DNA of 16,822 nt, taken from positions 1 through 16,822 of the forward strand of contig JAGBYS010000285.1 of NCBI GenBank assembly GCA_017628675.1. The letters are read 5' to 3'. Every line of letters starts with the position of its first letter. The first letter of the stretch is position 1. Of the stretch, positions 1 through 7,877 are shown piece by piece. The position numbers were made by a program, and so were the translations under genes. The notes under the pieces are model-generated. The model did no database searches. It had not been told where the DNA came from and worked only from the letters and a program-made list of their open reading frames with translations. Source of the stretch: Tidjanibacter sp. Its GTDB lineage: Bacteria > Bacteroidota > Bacteroidia > Bacteroidales > Rikenellaceae.

Positions 1-1
1 G

Positions 2-9
2 TATATTTG
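2..9 (+). promoter_or_regulatory. candidate -7 box upstream of the glycogen synthase-phosphorylase gene
   Basis: TATATTTG matches the Bacteroidetes -7 consensus TAnnTTTG exactly. The matching -33 element would lie outside the window, so only half of the promoter can be judged. If it is used, the transcript would have a leader of roughly 200 nt before the ATG at 224. That leader is AT-rich and contains only a weak small hairpin (gccg-aca-cggc near 111-121). An eight-base match in AT-rich DNA can occur by chance. Confidence 0.3.
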
Positions 10-223
10 TCACATTATTTTGCCTGCATATTTTTCAAAGGGCAGAGTAATGCTTCAAAAAGCAAAAAATTAGACAAAACATAGTAATAAACCAAAAAAA
101 GAGAAGAGAGCCGACACGGCCTGAAGCCCCGATAAAGGGTATGACAATAGGTTCAAAAGAAAACAGGTTAGGTTGTCACGAGAAAACAGAGGGCAGAGGC
201 GTGCGGCAAATGAAAGAAAAGTT

Positions 224-3200
224 ATGAAAAACGAAACAGTACAGAAACCAGATTATTTGTTTGAGGTTAGCTGGGAGGTCTGCAACAAAGTGGGCGGTAT
301 TCACACCGTTGTATCGACCAAGGCACAGACTATGGCGCGCCAGTTGGGCGACAAGTATATTCTGATCGGTCCCGACATCAACCGTGAGGGTGCAAACCCC
401 GAGTTCAAGGAGGACCACAATATGCTGCGTGAGTGGAAGCAGCTGCTCTACTCGCAGGGCTACCGTGTGAAGGTGGGCCGTTGGGCAATTGAGGGCGAGC
501 CCGTAGTGGTGCTCGTGGACTTCTCGTCGCTCATCAGCAAGAAGGACGACATCCTCAAGTTCCTCTGGGAGAACTACCAGGTGGACAGCCTTAGTGGTCA
601 GTGGGACTACATCGAGCCCGTTCTGTTTGGCTTTGCCGCAGGTAAGGTTATCGAGAGCTATGTGAGCAGCTTCTGCTCGTCGGCCGAGCGCACCGTGGCA
701 CACTTCCACGAGTGGATGACCGCCAGCGGTGGCCTCTACCTCCGCTCCGCTTCGCCCTATGTGGCTACCGTCTTCACCTCGCACGCAACCGTTATGGGTC
801 GCTGCATCGCAGGTAACGGTCTGCCCCTGTATAGCGGTCTGGGCACCTTCAATGCCGACGACTTCGCTCGTCAGTTCAATGTTATGGCTAAACACTCGCT
901 GGAGAAGGTGGCTGCTCGCAACCACGACGCCTTCTGCTCGGTGAGCAGGATTACTGCCAAGGAGTGTAAGTATCTGCTCGGCACCGAGGTGGATGTTGTC
1001 ACCCCCAACGGTTTCGAGGAGGACTTCGTATGGAAGGGCGAGGAGGCCCAGAAGCGCCGCACCGCAGCACGCAAGGCTCTTGTCGAGGTGGCTGAGGCTT
1101 GCTATGGCACCAAGTATGAGAAGGAGCCCCTGATTGTGGGCACCTCGGGTCGCTATGAGTTCCACAACAAGGGTGTGGATGTGCTGATTGAGGCCCTCAA
1201 AAAGGTAGCCGACAAGGCTCCCGAGGGTCGTGAGATTCTGGCACTCGTGACCGTACCTGCAGGTAATGAGGGTCCTCGCCGCGACCTGGTGGCTCACCTG
1301 GCCGACAAGAAGAACCCCATCGATCCTTCGCAGCCCCGCTTCCTTACCCACTACCTCTCCAACATCGACAACGACCCCATCGTGAGGGCCATCTCGGGCA
1401 GCGTGCTCGATAAGGTTGACTCGAGGGTGAAGGTGCTCTTCGTGCCCACCTATCTGCAGGGTGCCGATGGTCTGTTCTCGATGAACTACTATGAGTGCTT
1501 GGTAGGTATGGATCTGACCATCTTCGCATCCTACTATGAGCCCTGGGGCTACACTCCCCTTGAGAGTGTCGCTTTCTCGATTCCCACCGTTACCACCTCG
1601 CTGGCAGGCTTCGGTAAATGGGTAGATGATCTGGACAATGGCCACAAGGGCGTGAGGGTTATCACCCGTAACGACTCCAACGACGCTTCGGTTGTTGACG
1701 CCATCGTGGAGAGCATCGAGCGCTACGCTACTATGGGTACCAAGGAGTATGAGGAGGCACGCACCTCGGCTTCGGAGATTGCACAGAAGGCTCTGTGGAA
1801 GAACTTCGCCAAATACTACGAGGAGGCCTACGGCGTGGCTCTGGATAGGGTAGTGACCCGCACCAATAAGGCTGTATATGATGGTGGCAACACCAACGAG
1901 CAGGTGAACTTCGTGAGCCAGCAGCTCTTCAGCAGCCAGCCTTCGTGGACCCGCCTTATGGTGGAGAAGAGTCTGCCCGAGAGGTTGCGCGCAATGGAGA
2001 TTCTCTCCAAGAACCTCTGGTGGAGCTGGACTCTGGGCGCACACGAGCTCTTTGAGTATGTAGACGAGGAGCTCTGGGCTGCAACCTCGAAGAACCCCAT
2101 CGCTCTGCTGGATAAACTCCCCTACTCGAGGGTTAAGGAGCTCGAGCAGGATGAGAAATTCCTCGCCAAACTCGACGAGGTATATGCTCAGTATCGTGCC
2201 TATATGATGAAGAAGGCCGACGCTAAGGGTCCCAAGATTGCCTACTTCTCGATGGAGTACGGTCTGCACTCGTCGCTGAAGATCTACTCGGGTGGTCTGG
2301 GTATCCTGGCCGGTGACTACATCAAGGAGGCTTCGGATAAGAATGTACCTATGGTGGCTGTCGGCCTCCTGTATCGCTACGGCTACTTTACACAGAAACT
2401 CTCTGCCCAGGGCGCCCAGGAGGCAGCCTACGAGGCACAGAACTTCCATAAACTCCCCATCTCGCCCGCTCGTGATGAGATGGGCAACTGGTGCTCCGTG
2501 CAGGTGGCCCTGCCCGGTCGTACCGTGACCGCCCGCATCTGGAAATGTGAGGTTGGTCGCACCGACCTCTACCTCCTGGATACCGACCACGAGTTGAACC
2601 TCGAGGAGGATAGGAGCATCACCCACCACCTCTACGGTGGCGACTGGGAGAACCGTCTGAAACAGGAGCTGCTGCTCGGCGTGGGCGGTATTCGCGCTCT
2701 GAACGCTATGGGCATCAAGTCGGACATCTACCACTGCAACGAGGGTCACGCTGCCTTCATCGGTCTGGAGCGTATCCACAACTATGTTAAGGGCAAGAAC
2801 CTCTCCTTCAGCGAGGCTCTGGAGGTTGTTCGTTCTTCGTCGCTCTACACCACCCACACCCCCGTGCCCGCAGGTCACGACGCCTTCCCCGAGCAGATGA
2901 TTCGTCAGTATATGTCGCACTACCCCGAGCGTCTGGGTATCACCTGGGAGCAGTTCATCAACCTCGGTAAGACCCGTCCCAACGACCCCACCGAGAAGTT
3001 CTCGATGAGCTTCCTGGCTTGCAACCTCTCGCAGGAGGTCAATGGTGTGAGCTGGCTGCACGGTGAGGTGAGCAAGGATGTGCTGGGTGATATGTGGCCC
3101 GGCTACTTCAAGGATGAGCTCCACATTGGCTATGTGACCAATGGTGTTCACTTCCCCACCTGGACCGCTTCGGCTCTGCGCCGCCTCTACTCGAAATACT

Positions 3201-4477
3201 TTGCCGAGGGCTTCTCCGAGGAGCAGTATAACATTCCCGCTTGGCAGAAGGCTGCCAACATCCCCGACAAGGAGTTGTGGGAGGCACGCCTTATGCTGAA
3301 AAACCGCCTCTATAAGACCGTGGGCAAGATTATGAACGACAAGACCAAGAGTCCCGTTCTCTCGCCTCGTCAGATGGTGGCCGTGAAGGAGAACTTCAAG
3401 CCCGATGTGCTGACTATCGGTTTTGCTCGTAGGTTTGCTACCTACAAGCGTGCCCACCTGCTGTTCACCAACCTGGAGCGTCTGTCGGCTCTGGTGAACA
3501 ACCCCGAGAGGCCCGTACAGTTCGTATTTGCCGGTAAGGCTCACCCCCAGGATATCCCCGGTCAGGATCTGATCAAACGCATTGTTGCCGTTTCGCAGAT
3601 GCCCGAGTTTGCAGGTAAGATCCTCTTCCTGCCCAACTACGATATGGACATCTCCAGGAAGATGGTACAGGGCGTGGATATCTGGCTCAACACCCCCACC
3701 CGTCCTCTGGAGGCTTCGGGTACCAGCGGTGAGAAGGCAGTGATGAATGGCGTTATGCAGTTCAGCGTCTTGGACGGCTGGTGGGTTGAGGGCTACAAGG
3801 AGGGTGCAGGTTGGATGCTGCCTATGGAGCGCACCTACACCGACCAGAATCACCAGAACGAGCTGGATGCCGAGATGATCTATCGCACCATCGAGGAGGA
3901 GATCGTACCCCTCTACTACGACCGCGACAAGAACGGTATGCCTACCGGCTGGATCAAGAGTATGAAGAAATGTATCTCGGATATCGCCTCGGAGTTCACC
4001 ACCAACCGTATGCTCACCGACTATGAGGATCGCTTCTATAATCCTCTCTACCTCCGCCACCGCGAGATGATCAAGGGCGACTACCTGATGGCTCGTGAGA
4101 TTGCGGCTTGGAAACGCAAGGTGAGCGCCGCTTGGGATAGGGTGAAGGTTCTCGAGACCCGCCAGGCAGATATGAGCAAGCAGACGATGCTCGTTGGCAA
4201 CAAGTATCGCTTCGAGGCTACTCTGGATATCGATGGCCTCAGGCCCGAGGATATCGGTGTTGAGCTGCTGCTGGCAAGCCAGATTGAGAGCGGCCACGAT
4301 GTGAAGATTGCCGAGAAGATTCAGCTCGAGGTTGTGAGCATCGAGGGCTCGAAGGTTGTCTACGCTGTGGATGCACAGATGGAGCACACCGGTTCCTACG
4401 ACGCTGCACTGAGGGTTTATCCCAAGAACGATAGGCTTCCCCACAGGATGGACTTTGCTCTTGTGAAGTGGGCATAA
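224..4477 (+). CDS. fused GT3 glycogen synthase and GT35 alpha-glucan phosphorylase
   Basis: This 1417-residue protein has two enzymes in one chain. Residues 1-545 match GT3 (eukaryote-type) glycogen synthase: KVGGIHTV with GG at 24-25, HFHEW at 160-164, GRYEFHNKG with Arg310 and Lys316, and the E-X7-E motif EPWGYTPLE with Glu439 and Glu447. Residues about 584-1417 match the short GT35 phosphorylases: a DUF3417-like start (NLWWSW), GGLGILAGD at 690-698, and EASGTSGEK whose Lys1171 should carry pyridoxal phosphate. A linker of about 40 residues joins them. The expected reactions are chain extension from UDP-glucose and phosphorolysis to glucose-1-phosphate, both in the cytosol, since no signal peptide is visible. 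The frame also opens at a TTG (173), but the extra 17 residues look unlike protein, so I chose the ATG at 224. The Arg cluster of eukaryotic synthases is absent near residues 514-530. Domain assignment is firm; substrate use is inferred. Confidence 0.95.
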   Translation: MKNETVQKPDYLFEVSWEVCNKVGGIHTVVSTKAQTMARQLGDKYILIGPDINREGANPEFKEDHNMLREWKQLLYSQGYRVKVGRWAIEGEPVVVLVDFSSLISKKDDILKFLWENYQVDSLSGQWDYIEPVLFGFAAGKVIESYVSSFCSSAERTVAHFHEWMTASGGLYLRSASPYVATVFTSHATVMGRCIAGNGLPLYSGLGTFNADDFARQFNVMAKHSLEKVAARNHDAFCSVSRITAKECKYLLGTEVDVVTPNGFEEDFVWKGEEAQKRRTAARKALVEVAEACYGTKYEKEPLIVGTSGRYEFHNKGVDVLIEALKKVADKAPEGREILALVTVPAGNEGPRRDLVAHLADKKNPIDPSQPRFLTHYLSNIDNDPIVRAISGSVLDKVDSRVKVLFVPTYLQGADGLFSMNYYECLVGMDLTIFASYYEPWGYTPLESVAFSIPTVTTSLAGFGKWVDDLDNGHKGVRVITRNDSNDASVVDAIVESIERYATMGTKEYEEARTSASEIAQKALWKNFAKYYEEAYGVALDRVVTRTNKAVYDGGNTNEQVNFVSQQLFSSQPSWTRLMVEKSLPERLRAMEILSKNLWWSWTLGAHELFEYVDEELWAATSKNPIALLDKLPYSRVKELEQDEKFLAKLDEVYAQYRAYMMKKADAKGPKIAYFSMEYGLHSSLKIYSGGLGILAGDYIKEASDKNVPMVAVGLLYRYGYFTQKLSAQGAQEAAYEAQNFHKLPISPARDEMGNWCSVQVALPGRTVTARIWKCEVGRTDLYLLDTDHELNLEEDRSITHHLYGGDWENRLKQELLLGVGGIRALNAMGIKSDIYHCNEGHAAFIGLERIHNYVKGKNLSFSEALEVVRSSSLYTTHTPVPAGHDAFPEQMIRQYMSHYPERLGITWEQFINLGKTRPNDPTEKFSMSFLACNLSQEVNGVSWLHGEVSKDVLGDMWPGYFKDELHIGYVTNGVHFPTWTASALRRLYSKYFAEGFSEEQYNIPAWQKAANIPDKELWEARLMLKNRLYKTVGKIMNDKTKSPVLSPRQMVAVKENFKPDVLTIGFARRFATYKRAHLLFTNLERLSALVNNPERPVQFVFAGKAHPQDIPGQDLIKRIVAVSQMPEFAGKILFLPNYDMDISRKMVQGVDIWLNTPTRPLEASGTSGEKAVMNGVMQFSVLDGWWVEGYKEGAGWMLPMERTYTDQNHQNELDAEMIYRTIEEEIVPLYYDRDKNGMPTGWIKSMKKCISDIASEFTTNRMLTDYEDRFYNPLYLRHREMIKGDYLMAREIAAWKRKVSAAWDRVKVLETRQADMSKQTMLVGNKYRFEATLDIDGLRPEDIGVELLLASQIESGHDVKIAEKIQLEVVSIEGSKVVYAVDAQMEHTGSYDAALRVYPKNDRLPHRMDFALVKWA

Positions 4478-4483
4478 AATGGA

Positions 4484-4522
4484 TTCGTCTGGCGTGGCCT
4501 GTGCCCGCCAGACGAACTTTTT
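4484..4522 (+). terminator. intrinsic terminator after the synthase-phosphorylase gene
   Basis: A perfect 11-bp stem (ttcgtctggcg at 4484-4494 with cgccagacgaa at 4506-4516) encloses an 11-nt loop. It is followed by c and five T residues at 4518-4522. It begins 6 nt after the stop codon. This is a textbook Rho-independent terminator and implies that the next three genes have their own promoter or depend on readthrough. Confidence 0.85.
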
Positions 4523-4608
4523 AATACAGCGCGCGACCTCTACTTATCGAAAGACTAAAACCTAAATTAAAACCATATAAAACCTATTAACACAAAATAT
4601 ATCAGAAT

Positions 4609-4614
4609 AAGGAG
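4609..4614 (+). promoter_or_regulatory. strong Shine-Dalgarno site for the debranching enzyme
   Basis: AAGGAG lies six bases before the ATG at 4621 and fixes that start. Such a clear site stands out, because the other genes here have A-rich leaders with little or no Shine-Dalgarno sequence, as is usual in Bacteroidetes. The 4523-4620 gap holds no convincing TAnnTTTG box. Confidence 0.6.
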
Positions 4615-4620
4615 AGAGAT

Positions 4621-6555
4621 ATGGCAGTACTAACATTCGACAAAAACAGTCTGGGCAACCTCGAGTATTCGCTTCAGCGCGAGATGCTTTCGACCAACAG
4701 AACGGGTGGCTATATGAGCACCACCATCGTTTGTTGCAACACCCGAAAGTATCACGGCCTGATGGTTTGCCCCATTCGTGAGGGCGATGACAAGAGCTAT
4801 GTGCTTCTTTCGTCGCTCGACGAGACCGTCATTCAGCACGGTCAGCCCTTCAACCTCGCTCTGCATAGGTTCCCCGGAATCTATGAGCCTCGAGGCCACA
4901 AGTACATTGTGGACTTCGAGTATAACCCTACTCCCACGATACTCTATCGTGTGGGTGGTGTGTTGCTGAAGAAGGAGATTCTTTGGCGTCAGCACACCTC
5001 ACACTCTCGTCTCTTTATTCGTTACACCCTGCTTGAGGCCAAGAGCGAGACAACTCTGCGCTTGCGTCCCTTCCTGGCATTCAGGGAGAAGCACGCCTTG
5101 AGCAAGGCCAATATGTATGCCAATGGCCACTCGTGGGATGTGAAGGGTGGTGTGAAGTGCCGCCTGTATGAGGACTTCCCCTACCTCTATATGCAGTGCT
5201 CGGATCCTATGGCCGAGTTTGCTGCCGCCCCCGATTGGTACTACGACTTCGAGTATGCCGAGGAGGCCAACCGTGGCTATGACCACCACGAGGACCTTCT
5301 GACCACCGGCTACTTCGAGGTGAAGCTCGAAAAAAATAAACCCCTCATCTTCTCCGCATCGCTGGAGGAGATCGACCCCGAGATGTTGGAGGCAGCCTTC
5401 GAGAAGGAGCTCTCGGAGCGCAACTCCAAGATCGACTATATCTCGCTGCTGAAACACTCGGCCCACCAGTTTGTGGTGCGCTCGGGCGGCAGGAGTGAGG
5501 TTGTTGCCGGCTATCCTTGGTTTGGTCGCTGGGGTAGGGACACCTTCGTGTCGCTGCCCGGTATCACCCTGGCTCAGGGCGATGTTCAGGCGTGCTTGGA
5601 TGTGCTCGACACCATCACCGGTGAGATGAAGGATGGTCTGTTCCCCAATGTGGGCACCGCCTACAACTCGGTGGATGCTCCTCTGTGGTTCGTCTGGACT
5701 CTCCAGCAGCTCGAGGAGCACATCGGCCGCGAGAAGGTGTGGGAGCGCTACGGACGCTATGTCAAGGATGTGCTGAATGCCTATCGTAGGGGTGTGGGTG
5801 GAGTCGTTGCACTCCACACCAACGGCCTTGTGTGGGCTTCCCACCCCGAGTATGCCATCACCTGGATGGATGCTTGTGTGGACGGCAAACCCGTGACGGG
5901 CAGGGATGGCTACCAGGTGGAGGTCAATGCACTCTGGTACAACGCTCTCTGCTACGCTCTGGAGTGTGCCGAGGGTGCGGGCGACAAGGAGTTCGTGTCG
6001 GAGTGGAAAGGCGTACCCGCAATGACCAAGGAGTCGTTCCTCAAACTCTTCTGGCTCGAGGATGGCTACCTGGCAGACTATGTGGATGCCAACGGTGCCA
6101 ACACCTTCATTCGTCCCAATCAGATTATCGCCTGCTCGGTGAACTACAAGATGCTCTCGCTGGTGCAGCAGGAGGCTGTGTCGGATGTGGTTAAACGCCA
6201 CCTTCTGACTCCTCGCGGTCTGCGCACACTCTCGCCCCGCAACCCCCTCTATAAGGGTCGCTACGGTGGCAACCAGCGCGAGAGGGACGAGGCCTACCAC
6301 CAGGGCACTGTGTGGGTATGGCCCCTGGAGCACTATGTGAAGGCCAAGTTCGATGTTCAGGGCACAGGCTTCCTCTATAAGGCCGAGGAGATTCTCGAGA
6401 ACTTCCAGGAGGAGATGAGCATCAAGGGCATCGGCTCCATCTCGGAGATCTATGAGGGCGATCCACCACACGATGCACGCGGAGCCATTTCGCAGGCTTG
6501 GAGTGTGGCTGCGTTGTTGCGTATAAACGAAATGATTGAAAAACAGAAAAAATAG
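4621..6555 (+). CDS. glycogen debranching enzyme, amylo-alpha-1,6-glucosidase (GH133 type)
   Basis: This 644-residue protein fits the bacterial/archaeal glycogen debranching family (GDE_N followed by an alpha/alpha-barrel GDE_C domain). The N-terminal domain shows NRTGGY at 26-31 and RKYHGL at 42-47, typical of this family. The catalytic domain shows YPWFGRWGRDTF around 299-309, with Asp307 a candidate acid residue, and later VEVNALWYNAL and a C-terminal AISQAWSVAALLR. It should hydrolyse the alpha-1,6-linked glucose stubs left after phosphorylase action on glycogen. That fits the phosphorylase encoded just upstream. There is no signal peptide, so it should be cytosolic. The start is set by the AAGGAG six bases upstream. 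The next gene begins 5 nt after the stop, so the two are probably cotranscribed. Family assignment is firm; strict 1,6-glucosidase versus mixed activity cannot be read from the sequence. Confidence 0.93.
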   Translation: MAVLTFDKNSLGNLEYSLQREMLSTNRTGGYMSTTIVCCNTRKYHGLMVCPIREGDDKSYVLLSSLDETVIQHGQPFNLALHRFPGIYEPRGHKYIVDFEYNPTPTILYRVGGVLLKKEILWRQHTSHSRLFIRYTLLEAKSETTLRLRPFLAFREKHALSKANMYANGHSWDVKGGVKCRLYEDFPYLYMQCSDPMAEFAAAPDWYYDFEYAEEANRGYDHHEDLLTTGYFEVKLEKNKPLIFSASLEEIDPEMLEAAFEKELSERNSKIDYISLLKHSAHQFVVRSGGRSEVVAGYPWFGRWGRDTFVSLPGITLAQGDVQACLDVLDTITGEMKDGLFPNVGTAYNSVDAPLWFVWTLQQLEEHIGREKVWERYGRYVKDVLNAYRRGVGGVVALHTNGLVWASHPEYAITWMDACVDGKPVTGRDGYQVEVNALWYNALCYALECAEGAGDKEFVSEWKGVPAMTKESFLKLFWLEDGYLADYVDANGANTFIRPNQIIACSVNYKMLSLVQQEAVSDVVKRHLLTPRGLRTLSPRNPLYKGRYGGNQRERDEAYHQGTVWVWPLEHYVKAKFDVQGTGFLYKAEEILENFQEEMSIKGIGSISEIYEGDPPHDARGAISQAWSVAALLRINEMIEKQKK

Positions 6556-6560
6556 TCGCT

Positions 6561-7859
6561 ATGAGAGTATTAATGTTCGGTTGGGAATTTCCACCCCATA
6601 TTGCCGGAGGTCTGGGTACGGCCTGCTATGGTCTGACTCGTGGTCTTGCCCGCAACGGCGTGGAGGTTATTTTTGTGGTCCCCAAAGCATACGGTGATGA
6701 GGACCAGCGATTCATCAGGGTTGTCAATGCCAGTGATGTGGATGCAGTCTATCGTAGCGGCGAGGCGGATAGTGAGATATGGCGCAATGTGAAGTTTATG
6801 GAGATAAACTCCAATATGGTGCCCTATATCTCGCCCGAGCAGTTCGAGAGGGAGCGTAGCCGTAACGAGAAGGTGGGTACCATTCACCACGAGGGCGATG
6901 TATGGCGCGAGAGGTATAAATTTTCGGGCAAGTACGGCGCCAACCTTATGGAGGAGGTTGCCCGCTATGCACTCGTTGCTCGCCAGGTGGCCATCGAGCT
7001 GGAGGGTCAGTTCGATGTGATTCACGCCCACGACTGGCTCACCTACTATGCAGGTATCGCTGCAAAGGAGGTTTCGGGCAAACCGCTGGTTGTACATATG
7101 CACGCCACGGAGTATGACCGCAGTGGCGAGAACATCAACACGCAGACCTATGCCATCGAGCGTGGTGGTATGGAGGCTGCCGACTTGGTGATGGCTGTGA
7201 GCAACCTCACGCGTAATATTATTATAAATAAGTATGGCATTCCTGCCGAGAAGGTCATCACGGTCCACAACGCTGTGCGCTTTGCCGACAACAATCTGGA
7301 GGAGGAGCGCGGTGTGAAGGACAAGATCGTAACCTTCCTCGGCCGTATTACATATCAGAAAGGCCCCGACTACTTCGTGGAGGCTGCTGCCAAGGTACTC
7401 AAACGCACCCCCAATGTGAGGTTTGTGATGGCCGGTAGCGGCGATATGATGAACCACGTGATTCGTCGTGTGGCAAGGCTCGGAATTGCCGACAGGTTCC
7501 ACTTCACAGGCTTCCTCAAGGGTGCCGATGTGCAGAAGATGTTCGCCCTGAGCGATGTCTATGTTATGCCTTCGGTGAGTGAGCCCTTTGGCATCTCGCC
7601 TCTGGAGGCTATGAGGTCCAATGTCCCCACCATTATCAGTAAGCAGTCCGGTGTGGCCGAGGTGCTCGACTATGCCGTGAAGGTGGACTATTGGGATGTC
7701 GACGCAATGGCCGACGCAATCTATGGTCTGGTAACCTATCCCGCCCTCGGTAAGCTGTTTGCACAGAAGGGCTTGGAGGAGGTTAACGGCCTCAAGTGGA
7801 ACACTGCAGCCGCCAAGATTAAGGCTGGCTACGAGCAGGTGATTAATGCGAAAAAATAA
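6561..7859 (+). CDS. GT4-family glycosyltransferase, glycogen synthase-like
   Basis: This 432-residue protein has a GT-B fold layout. The N-terminal Rossmann half begins MRVLMFGWEFPPHIAGGLG, with the GGLG loop at 16-19 that resembles the ADP/UDP-glucose glucan synthases. The C-terminal half has FLGRITYQKG with Arg262 and Lys267, expected to contact the donor phosphates, and the retaining E-X7-E motif EPFGISPLE with Glu341 and Glu349. The position, 5 nt after the debranching gene and 18 nt before the GH57 gene, argues for a role in alpha-glucan synthesis, perhaps maltooligosaccharide or glycogen extension. The fold and family are clear. The donor sugar (UDP- or ADP-glucose), and whether it primes or elongates glucan, are inference. 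It has no signal peptide or membrane segment. Confidence 0.88.
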   Translation: MRVLMFGWEFPPHIAGGLGTACYGLTRGLARNGVEVIFVVPKAYGDEDQRFIRVVNASDVDAVYRSGEADSEIWRNVKFMEINSNMVPYISPEQFERERSRNEKVGTIHHEGDVWRERYKFSGKYGANLMEEVARYALVARQVAIELEGQFDVIHAHDWLTYYAGIAAKEVSGKPLVVHMHATEYDRSGENINTQTYAIERGGMEAADLVMAVSNLTRNIIINKYGIPAEKVITVHNAVRFADNNLEEERGVKDKIVTFLGRITYQKGPDYFVEAAAKVLKRTPNVRFVMAGSGDMMNHVIRRVARLGIADRFHFTGFLKGADVQKMFALSDVYVMPSVSEPFGISPLEAMRSNVPTIISKQSGVAEVLDYAVKVDYWDVDAMADAIYGLVTYPALGKLFAQKGLEEVNGLKWNTAAAKIKAGYEQVINAKK

Positions 7860-7877
7860 GAAAAAAAGATAAATGAT

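Noticed and set aside
173..223. TTG start adding 17 residues to the synthase
   Set aside because: The added stretch is rich in Arg, Asn and Glu with no family similarity. The ATG at 224 starts just before the conserved synthase N-terminus.
176..4444. A 1422-codon open frame on the minus strand opposite the synthase-phosphorylase gene
   Set aside because: It is exactly in codon register with the real gene and is explained by the lack of TTA, CTA and TCA sense codons. Its translation shows no recognisable domain, while the plus strand has two full enzyme families.
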